Assembly (NCBI RefSeq): GCF_028858725.1
Contig: NC_084774.1
Coordinates: 2,268,001-2,332,000 of the forward strand
Length of the DNA stretch: 64,000 nt
Direction of reading: 5' to 3'
Source of the DNA: Colius striatus
Lineage: Eukaryota; Chordata; Aves; Coliiformes; Coliidae
In this document: positions 28,877 to 37,480 of the stretch, piece by piece
How the letters are laid out: each line of letters opens with the position of its first letter
How positions within the stretch are numbered: position 1 is the stretch's first letter
Made by a program: the position numbers and the translations under genes
The notes under the pieces: model-generated
Databases searched by the model: none
What the model was told of the DNA's origin: nothing
Seen by the model: only the letters and a program-made list of their open reading frames with translations

Positions 28877-31039
28877 CTAGCGCAGCCCTGGCCCGCAGCA
28901 CAGGGCCTCAGCCACGATCAGCCCCAGCAGGGCCAGGACGCCGGCGCCCAGCGACAGGCGCAGCACGTTGCTCCAGGTGTAATCTGTGGGGGATAGGAAG
29001 GGACAGTCATGGGGGGCCCTGGGAGGAGCTGCCAGTTGCTCCTGGGCAGGGGGAAGCGTTGGGACTCCTGGGGCAGACATGTGGACATGTGGACACGCTG
29101 GGGAGCTCCTGAGCTCCAGAGGAAGAGAGGTGTGCAGGGAGCAGAGGGCTCCTGTAGGCTCTGACAGTCTCTGGCCCATCACCCTGCCCAGGGCCACCAA
29201 AGTGGGAGGAAGGTGGGAGCTGGGAGCTGGCTCTCATCGGCCACTGCCAGCCTGACAGTGCCACTGGGCTGCAACCAGACCTGTGACTGCCCCTGGGGCC
29301 GGTGTCCCCTGACCCTTGTCTCCCCAGTTGGTAACCAAGCAGACCTGTGTCTATAGGTCATCAGCAAGGTCTCCAAGGCTCTAACACATCTGAAGGATGC
29401 TGTAATCCTCTGCTTGGACCCCTATTACAGCTGCTTTCTTCCTCTACATCCTCTTTCCTAGTTCCTCAGGGATGTGGTAGATGCTGGGGAGGAAGAGTAG
29501 GATGTGGCGGGGGGTGGGGGATATCTCACCTCTCACTACCAAATCCAGGGTCTGGCTGACTGCAGACCATTCCATCAGAACACTCCTGGTGAAACACTGG
29601 CAGCTGTAGCGGCCCTCATGGCCCTTATACACATGGGAGAGGTTGTAACCATCTTGCCCCGTTGAGATTAATTCGGCTGTGAGCTGGCCCTCGAGGTACA
29701 GGAAACAGCCAGCACTGGGGTGTGCGATGGTGCAGCGAAAACTCACGTGAGCACCTCCATGCACGTCCTGGCCAGGCAGCACAGAGAGCACAGGCGTGGG
29801 CAGACGGAACTCTGTGGGGAGAGGAGAGGCTATGGAGAGGTGTGCAGGGCTCTGACACGGTGCTGGGAGCCACAGGGATCTCCGTGATGCCACCACGGCT
29901 CAGGTGGAGGTGAAGGCGATTCCCCACCGCTCCAAGCCAGGGAAGAGGGCAAAAAATGCCCTGCCTTGGTGTGGCCAAGGACGCCGAGTGGCTACATGTG
30001 GCCCGGCCACTCTCACCTTGCACCATGAGCTCCAGGGTTTCGCTGCGAGCCACCACCGCGCCTTCGACCACGTAATGGCAGCTGTAGGCTCCGGCATCCC
30101 CTCGGGTGGCGTTAGAGACGGCGAACTCGGCCCTGCCGCCGCGCGGCCGCAGCGAGCCAAGCTGACGGCCATTCTTGTACAGCACGAAGTTCCTGCTGTC
30201 ACACCGGCAACTGCAGCAGATGCTGGCGGAGCCTCCCGGGGACATCACCCCCGGGGGCACCAGGAAGATGGAGATGGTGGGAGCACCTGCACAGGGAGAG
30301 AGACGCCCTGGAAGTCCCCAGCAGGGCACCCGGAGCTGCCTCCAGTCCCCCTTCCACACCAGGGTGAGTTTAGTTCCTGGAATGGTGGGGTTTGGAAGGG
30401 ACCTGTAGAGCTCATCCAGCCCAACCCCCTGCAGAAGCAGCTCCCACCTAGATCAGGTCACACAGGAACGTGTCCAGGTGAGTCTTGAAGCCCTCCAAGG
30501 AAGGAGCCTCCACACCTCCCTGGGCAGCCTGAGCCAGGGCTCCCTCATCTCACAGGGAAACAGCTTTCCCGTATGTTTAACTGGAACTGTTTGTGTTCCA
30601 GCTTCATCCCATCAGCCCTTGTCCTGGTGCTGGATACAACAGAAAGAAAGTGCTGCCCCAACCTCCTGACACCCACCAGTGAGATATCTGTAACTATCAA
30701 TGAGCTCCCCCCTCAGTCTCCTCTTCTCCAGGCTGAACAGCCCAGTCCCTGCAGCCTTTCCTCAGATGCTATATATATAGAATGATATGCTATATATATA
30801 GAATGATATGTATTTTCTGTGGGGATGGGGAAGAGCCCTGGGAGGCAGGTGGGGGACCAGAGATGCATCCAAACTCCCCGACTGCCTCCTCATGATACTC
30901 ACTTGGTGCAGCCTTGCTCTGTGCCACCAGCCAAGCACCTGCAAGAGAAACAGCTGTGCAACATCTCTGCGGAGCCTCCGGATGCCTCGTGTCACCCTCG
31001 CAGCCGCCGGCACTCACCGAAGGTCACCAGCAGCAGCAT
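28877..31039 (-). CDS. Two-Ig activating leukocyte-receptor-like membrane protein
   Basis: Five minus-strand exons join in phase: 31039-31018 (ATG), 30938-30903 (36 bp), 30286-30017, 29811-29530, 28983-28877 (TAG), giving 238 residues. A leader (MLLLVTFGAWLVAQS) is split over two exons, the second exactly 36 bp as in LRC genes. Ig domain 1 (about 20-109) has FVLYKNG and DAGAYSC; Ig domain 2 (about 110-203) has FLYLEG and HEGRYSC. N-glycosylation motifs NAT and NLS occur, one in each domain. The stalk is only DYTWSN, then a transmembrane helix with Arg212 (NVLRLSLGAG) and a nine-residue tail. LRC receptors with this N-x-x-R motif pair with the Fc receptor gamma chain to signal. OSCAR, TARM1, CHIR-A and the chicken IgY receptor ggFcR (on chicken chromosome 20, four Ig domains) are the nearest relatives I know. 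The ligand is unknown. Confidence 0.85.
30372..30770 (-). mobile_element. CR1 fragment inside the receptor's second intron
   Basis: Minus-strand CR1 3' part lying between the 36-bp leader exon and the first Ig exon, in the same orientation as the gene. A 22-bp direct repeat containing TATATATAGAATGATATG follows at 30770-30812. The octamer tail at 30372 is eroded. Confidence 0.88.
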
Positions 31040-31059
31040 GTCCCTCCACTCCCAGCTCG

Positions 31060-31855
31060 GCTCAGGAAGGGCTTCTTCAGGGGAAGGCTCTGGCCAGAGA
31101 GGCACTGAGCAGCTGTGTGGCTTCTGGTGGGTCCTGATATACCCTCGTTGGCACAAGCCACTTTCTGTCCCGCAGCTCGGGTTTCTACAGGCACAGTTGC
31201 AGAGCTGGGGCGGCTGAACTGGAACCGGGATGTCCCAGTCGCCTGCCCAGGGCTGGGCACTTGTGACAACCCAGTCTTGGGATCCTGCAGACCTTAAGAG
31301 ATTATTTAAGGGGGTGTTTCGCTTCTCTTTCTTTTCTCTGGTCACTTGATGAAATATCTTCCTCCCAGCCCTTGTGAAACAGGGTGATGTTTTGCAACAG
31401 GGGCGGGGAAAAGAGATAGCACAGGGACCTTCTCAGGAAAATGCAGTGACAAAGCTCCAACGAGAAGTTGTGCCATAAAATACCTGGTTTAGTATGAAAG
31501 GACAAAAAGGGGACTACAGGTAGCAAGTAACCCTTACAATCCTTTCAAGGCAGGGCTCCCCACTTTCCTGAGGCATTGACGGACCCCAGAGAGATTTTTC
31601 CCATGGCACTGCGGCACAAATCCCCTCCTGGAGCTCCTGTTCAGTGCATCACACACTATCCCTCCAGAGTCAAGTACTGGAGGCTGTTTTGCCCAGAACC
31701 ATAATTGGCAGTGAGCCCTCCCTGCCCTTGTCTCCATCCACAACAACCTTGGCTGAGGCCTCTGCCATCCTAACGAGGCTGGGGGTGAAGGGGGCACCGA
31801 GCGAGAGGCTGCCGTGGTGCTGCTGGGCTGGCTGGGCCAAACCACGACACTGGCC
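31060..31855 (-). promoter_or_regulatory. Upstream region of the receptor gene with an ISRE-like site
   Basis: About 800 bp upstream of the receptor ATG with no exon or repeat recognised. On the minus strand AGAAGCGAAAC (31325-31315) lies about 280 bp before the start codon. It resembles interferon-response and PU.1/IRF composite sites that drive myeloid receptors. This is a motif match only. Confidence 0.25.
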
Positions 31856-31859
31856 TTGA

Positions 31860-33180
31860 GAAGGAGCTTTTCTGCTGGAAGCCACCCCACTCACCCAGGA
31901 GGCACTGGGTCTGCTGGACACCACTGCAGAGGGGAAGGAGTGGCTCACGCAGCTGGGTTCAGTTCTTCAGCACTAAAGTCTGCCCAGCCACAGAGGGCAA
32001 AAAGAAGTTGCACGCAGACACAAAGTCGTTCCTGGATTTGCTTCAAGGTGTGGTGGTGCTGCCTGTTCAAAGCACCTACTGCCACTGTCCTCCCTCCCCA
32101 GTGTTCTTGGTTGTGGCTCGGATGTGGTCAAAGTGCTGCACAAATTGGGTGCCTGTGCTTCAGCAGTCCCTGCTGCCTTTACCTTTGCCTACCACTGCCT
32201 GGAAACAAGGGCACTGCAGGCCCCAGAGCCCCAGGCTGTGCTGGCCCAGCTGTCTGAGCGGAGCTGAGCTCTGCTGGAGGGACTTCAATGAGTGGGATGT
32301 GACTGTCCTGCTGCACTTTATGCAGGGAAAACTGGATCCAGTGGCACTGGATCAGCTCCAGCTCCTACCTCTCTTCCAGAGGTGTGGTACAGGCTATGTA
32401 CCTGTGGCACCCTACTGCAAGGTGCTGCTGTTCAGAAGCCGGTTCCCAGAGCTGCCCCCAGGTGCCCAAGCCCTGTGCAGCCTGGAGAAGAGCACGTTGC
32501 TTCTCACAGCAGACAAGATCCACCAGCAGCTGGCCAAGGATTTGCAGTAGGGGTTTCACAGATGACCAGCAGCTCTCCATGACCCTGGTGCTGTCCCAGC
32601 TCTGTGAACCAGGACAGGCTGTGTGTGGGTTCCCACAGAGGCTGCTGTGGCTGCCCATGTCCAGGGCTCTGGGTTCTCTTGCCAGCTGCGAGGGAACTTT
32701 GAGGTTAGGGCAGGAGGAGGGTGCTTTGACCCTGCATGCCTTTGTCCTCCTCTGTGTTAGCAGAAAGGGGCTGGAGCAGTCCTAAACACCTGAGTCCTCT
32801 AACTTGCAGGGAGGAGGTTCCTTATGTTCTGGATGTTTGGCAGCTTTTGCAGTTTGCAGATGAAGTGTCCAGTGGGAAGAGCAAGGTGCCTGCAAACCTG
32901 GCCACGAGTGTTTGTCAGTCATTTGTGGAAGTGAAGTCCGGGAGTTAAGGCAGGGAGCGTGTCCTAACGCCCTGGTCACCCGTGTTCTCCCCAGGGTTCT
33001 GGATATCCAGGACCTCTTCCTGCACCTCCCTCTGGGAAAGGCTCACTCTGATTAGCATCCTAAGAGTGGTGGCTAATTGGGCATTTGGGAAGATCCTGAG
33101 GAGAAGGATGCCGTTGTTACACAGGACAAGTGCTGGGAATCCCCTGCCACTGCAGAAAGGATGCCTGTGAGACAGCACAT
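31860..33180 (+). pseudogene. Unrecognised, frame-broken coding remnant
   Basis: Coding-like but discontinuous peptides appear on the + strand in changing frames. They include FLLEATPLTQEALGLL (about 31866), DVVKVLHKLGACASAV (about 32120-32270), WDVTVLLHFMQGKLDP to LLLTADKIHQQLAKDL (about 32265-32545), TDDQQLSMTLVLSQL (about 32562), VPYVLDVWQLLQFADE (about 32815-32945, behind an acceptor-like CTTGCAG) and LDIQDLFLHLPLGK (about 33000). The text is non-repetitive and leucine-rich, as in helical-repeat proteins. Frames change without convincing introns and stops intervene, so decay is more likely than a working gene. AATAAA at 33497-33502 could be its poly(A) signal. I do not recognise the family. 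Confidence 0.4.
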
Positions 33181-33496
33181 CTGAAAATCCAGTTACTGCT
33201 CCTCTTGGCTGTGCTCTGGAGGCAGCATTCTCATTCCCATTCCCTTTCCCTTACCTCCTTCTCTCCTTCTGCTTCCCCACCCCTCACTGTTGCCTGAATT
33301 TACACTCAATGTCTGACATCAGCTGTAGATGTCAGCTGTAAGACACTGTTAAAGTGATTTTGAAATCAACTCCTGATAAGAAAACCACCCCAAGGTTCTC
33401 CACCACACTTCTGTCTTTAAAACTCATTTCTCAGCATCTCTTTTCACCATTGCTTTTAGCAGTTGCAAACTGTAGGCTTAGGGTTTGCTTGCAATG

Positions 33497-33502
33497 AATA
33501 AA
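33497..33502 (+). terminator. Candidate poly(A) signal AATAAA
   Basis: AATAAA about 300 bp beyond the last coding-like fragment of the broken gene remnant, followed by T-rich sequence. Confidence 0.3.
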
Positions 33503-33574
33503 ATTCCTTCTGCTCTCCCTTTTCTTCTTTGCTGAATTTATTCTGTGGAGATTGTGGAGTTGAAATGTTTAACC

Positions 33575-34247
33575 AGACAGAAAGAGAGAGCTGGGCAGAG
33601 AGAAACCTCATGAGGTTCAACAGGGACAGTGCAGAGTCCTGCAGCTGGGGAGGAACAACCCCCTGCACCAGGACAGGCTGGGGGTGACCTGCTGGAGAGC
33701 ATCTCTGCAGACACAGACCTGGCAGTGCTGGGTGAGAATAAACTGACCATGAGCAGCAACGTGGCCTCGTGGGCAAGAAGCCAATGGCAACCTGGGGGCA
33801 GTAAGAAGAGTGTGGGCAGCAAGGCAAGGGAGGTTCTGCTCCCCCTCTGCTCTGCCCTGCTGAGGCCTCATCTGGAGTCCTGTGTCCAGTTCTGGGCTCC
33901 TCAGCTCCAGAGGGACAGGGAACTGCTGGAGAGAGGCCAGTGCAGGGACACCAAGATGACCAGGGGACTGGGACTTGTGAGGAAAGGCTGCAGGACCTGG
34001 GGCTGTTCAGCCTGGAGAAGAGGAGACTGAGGAGGAGCTCATCAATAGTGACAAATATCTCACTGGTGGGTGTCAGGAGGTTGGGGCAGCACTTTTTTTC
34101 TGTTGTATCCAGCAACATCCAGTTACAACCTGGACACATCCCTGTGTGACCTGATCTAGGTGGGAGCTGCTTCTGCAGGGGGTTGGGCTGGATGAGCTCT
34201 ACAGGTCCCTTCCAACCCCCCCATGCTGTGACTCTGTGATTCTATGA
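33575..34247 (+). mobile_element. CR1 fragment, plus orientation
   Basis: CR1 ORF2 3' remnant running from the ERNLMRFN-like region through SCVQFWAP and [11 protein letters not shown] to the 3' tail GTGATTCTATGA at 34247. Frames are broken. It faces the minus-orientation copy at 34783. Confidence 0.94.
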
Positions 34248-34782
34248 AAATATCTTGTTACCAGGAGCTGAAACTGCTGATTCTCCCCTGAAATGATGGT
34301 TTGTTCAAACCCATGAACAACCAAAGAGGAAGCAGCTGTACTTGACATAGTGTGACCTGTCTCAACTATTCTTGTGGTTTCTCAAGAGGTTTTTAAACTT
34401 TAATGTGTGAAGCAGATGTACACTGAGTCGCTGGATGGGAGCAGCCCTGATGGCTAATGGAAAGGACCCTGGGTCTTCCCTGCAAGTGGGAAGGGGCCCT
34501 CTGGTGAGGTTTTGCCAAGGATGTCTTCTGGGTCAGTCTTTTAATTGATTGTCCTTTTCATGGGTGGTTGTACATTCACATCCACTCTGGAAACAAGAGT
34601 TAGAGACTGCTTCTGTTACTAAACATAACAGCAGAAAGCAGTCTGCTGAGCAAGCAGGAGGAGCAGTGCCAGGAAAAAGGGTGTAAAGAGCACCCAGTCA
34701 GTGTGTGCTGAGCAACTGCATCGTGCATCACTCGCCTTGCCTTGGGTATTTGTTTCTCTTTTTCATGACATTCCTTTTCCTA
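34248..34782. other. Spacer between two inverted CR1 copies
   Basis: About 535 bp of moderately AT-rich unique sequence. No gene or element seen. Confidence 0.5.
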
Positions 34783-35930
34783 GAACCACAGAGTCACAGC
34801 ATGGGGGGGGTTGGAAGGGACCTGTAGAGATCATCCAGTCCAACCCCTGCAGAAGCAGCTCCCACCTACATCAGGTCACACAGGAACGTGTCCAGGTGGG
34901 TCTTGAAGCCCTCCAAGGAAGGAGCCTCCACCCCCTCCCTGGGCAGCCTGGGCCAGGGCTCCCTCACTCAAACACTGAAACAGCCTTTCCTTATGTTTAA
35001 CTGGAACTGTTTGTGTTCCAGCTTCATCCCATCAGCCCTTGTCCTGTTGCTGGATACAACAGAAAAACAGTGCTGCCCCAACCTCCTGACACCCACCAGT
35101 GAGATATTTGTGACTATTAATGAGCTCCCCCCTCAGTCTCCTCTTCTCCAGGCTGAACAGCCCCAGGTCCCGCAGCCTTTCCTCACAAGGAAGATGCTCC
35201 AGTCCCCTGATCATCTTGGTGTCCCTGCACTGGCCTCTCTGCAGCAGTTCCCTGTCCCTCTGCAGCTGGGGAGCCCAGAACTGGACACAGGACTCCAGAT
35301 GAGGCCTCAGCAGGGCAGAGCAGAGGGGGAGCAGAACCTCCCTTGCCCTGCTGCCCACACTCTTCTTGCTGCCCCCAGGCTGCCATTGGCTTCTTGCCCA
35401 CGAGGGCACGTTGCTGCTCATGGGCAGGTTCTTATCACCCAGCACTGCCAGGTCTGTGTCTGCAGAGCTGCTCTCCAGCAGGTCACCCCCAGCCTGTCCT
35501 GGTGCAGGGGGTTGTTCCTTCCCAGCTGCAGGACTCTGCCCTTGTCCTTGTTGAACCTCGTGAGGTTTCTCTCTGCCCAACTCTCAGCCTGTCCTGATGT
35601 CACTGACTGGCAGCACAGCCCCTGGGGAATCAGCCAGTGCTCCCAGTTTGGTGCCATCAGGGAACTTGCTGAGGGTCCCTCTGTGCCCTCACCCAGGTGG
35701 CTGATGAAGATGTTGAACCAGACTGGCCCCAGAACCCATCCCTGTGGAACTCCACTGGCCACAGGCCTCCAGCTCCAGTCTGTGCCACTGATCACCCCCC
35801 TCTGGGCTCTGTCATTCAGCCTCTGTCTCCATCCACCTCCCCTACACTCATCCAGCCACACTGCCTGAGCTTTCTGAGGAGGATGTTGTGGGAGACAGTG
35901 TCCAAAGCCCTGGTGATGTCAGGGTAGGTT
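34783..35930 (-). mobile_element. Longest CR1 fragment in the window
   Basis: Minus-strand CR1 of about 1.15 kb covering more of the reverse-transcriptase C-terminal half than the other copies, including the region around VPQGWVLGPVWFNIFISHL (with upstream polymerase landmarks) and the tail near 34783. It is 5'-truncated and its frame is interrupted. Confidence 0.94.
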
Positions 35931-35979
35931 ACAATCCCATCATCATTATCACACTCCATTAGCTGTAGTTTATTTTTGT

Positions 35980-36132
35980 TATTACATCATTAACAACACT
36001 TTCATTGCTGTTATTAAACTGTTGTTATCTCAGCCCATGAGTTTTACTTGACTTGCTTTTGTCCTCTCCATCTCACTGTGCTGGCTGAGCCGGTGGTTGC
36101 AGGGTGCTCAGCTGCTGCCTGGGGTTAAAGCT
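35980..36132 (+). mobile_element. 3' end of an avian ERV-type LTR
   Basis: The order TTATTAAACTG, TTATCTCAGCCCATGAGTTT and a terminal GGGGTTAAAGC matches the poly(A)-to-3'-end part of the same LTR family as at 15329-15890, here on the plus strand. Only this part is kept. Confidence 0.55.
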
Positions 36133-36560
36133 CAGCACCCGAAGAGCAACACGAGCACACGGGCTCGAGCATCCCAAGGACATTCAGATTTCTCAAAGAT
36201 GTTGTAACGAGCCTGAAGGAGAAAGGGATGGTGAAGGAGCAGGAGAAAGTAGTATCATTGCTAGTAAATTCTGAGAGAAGGCTCTCAAAGGTGCAGGCAT
36301 GACAATGCTGCATACAAATACCAGTGTAACCTCATGGCCAGTGATGTGACCATAACTCAACGTCGCCCAGCACTGTGAAATGCTAGTGTGGATCCCTTGA
36401 GCATCACTGCAGGGATCACAACACACCACCTCAGAGCAGGAAACAAGCTGGCGTGGTGACCAACATCTGCATAACCAACGTGAGTGACCCGGACAATGAA
36501 CGTGCTTTAACATGCTCAGGGCACATCTGCACAGACCTCAACATCTGGGCCCAAAAAGGG
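36133..36560. other. Unique sequence upstream of the CEP250 CpG island
   Basis: About 430 bp of unique sequence with no recognisable exon or repeat. It separates the LTR remnant from the CpG island. Confidence 0.4.
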
Positions 36561-37480
36561 CTGCTGTGGCTGCTGAACCACGGGCAGCTGCCCCCGCGAG
36601 GGGCGGCGAGGAGCAGCGGAGGGAAAAGGTAAAGCCTCGTGTGTTAGACAACGACAGTTTAATAAGGCAACGGTGGAACGAATAGTAACAGCGCCTCTAA
36701 GAGAAGAGCGCTGCCTTCCGTCCCATAGCGCTCTGTGCTGAGCTGCCGGCAGCGTCGCGCTCAAACACACGGCGCCCGCCTCGGCAGCCGCAGCCGCCAT
36801 CGGCGCCTCCCCGGGCGCTGCCGCCGCGGCGGGCCCGGCCTTGCCGCGCTCCCCTCCCGCCTCCCCGGGAGCGGCTTCGGCGGGGGCCGCCCGCAGCCCC
36901 CCGGGAGCCCGGCACGGCCCGGCCCGCGGCCGGCGGGAGCAGGCGCTGAGGCGCGGGGCCATGGCGGCGCGGAGCCCGGGCTCGCGGGAGGCGCTGCCGC
37001 TGCGGGGGCCGCAGGCGAAGGTGAGGCCGGGCCCCGGAGCCGCCATCGCGGCGGGAAACGCGCGGGGCCTTCGCCGGCAATGCCGCGGGCGGGACGGCGC
37101 CCGGCCCGGAGCGCGGGGGAGGCGCCGGGAGCGGCCCGGCCCGGCGGGTGCTTGGCCCCGGCGCTGCCGCCTCCGGCCGCCCCTCGGAGGGCTCTGCCGT
37201 GTGCGGCGCAGGGGCCCGGCTCGCAGGGGCCCGGCTCGCAGGCGCCCGGCTCGCAGGGGCCCGGCTCGCAGGCGCCCGGCTCGCAGGGGCCCGGCTCGCA
37301 GGCTCCCGCGCCAGGCCGCGCACATGGGGCTGTCCCGGAGCGGGGTCTCCGGGCACACGCGGCAGCCGGCGCCTGGTTCGCCCGGGCGCGGGAGGGGGCC
37401 AGAGCGGGCGGAGGGTCGGGGCAGCCCGTGCTTGGCCTGGCCCAGCGGTGGTCCCAGCAGGGCTCCCGGCGCCCATGGAA
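36560..37480 (+). promoter_or_regulatory. CEP250: CpG island promoter of CEP250
   Basis: A sharp change to very GC- and CpG-rich sequence surrounds the first coding exon at 36961. No TATA box is obvious, as is usual for housekeeping CpG-island promoters. The start codon sits in GCCATGG, a strong initiation context. Long open frames on both strands here follow from the lack of A/T and are not genes. Confidence 0.85.

Noticed and set aside
26762-28996. A 744-codon Pro/His/Ser-rich open frame on the + strand
   Set aside because: It is the 18-19-bp minisatellite read through; all phases stay open because units lack stop codons. No start context, domains or splice structure.
28877-31039. Naming the receptor ggFcR
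   Set aside because: ggFcR has four Ig domains and this model only two; without a search, orthology cannot be claimed.
34783-35930. A functional reverse-transcriptase gene
   Set aside because: The copy is 5'-truncated and frame-interrupted, like all CR1s here; none is close to full length.
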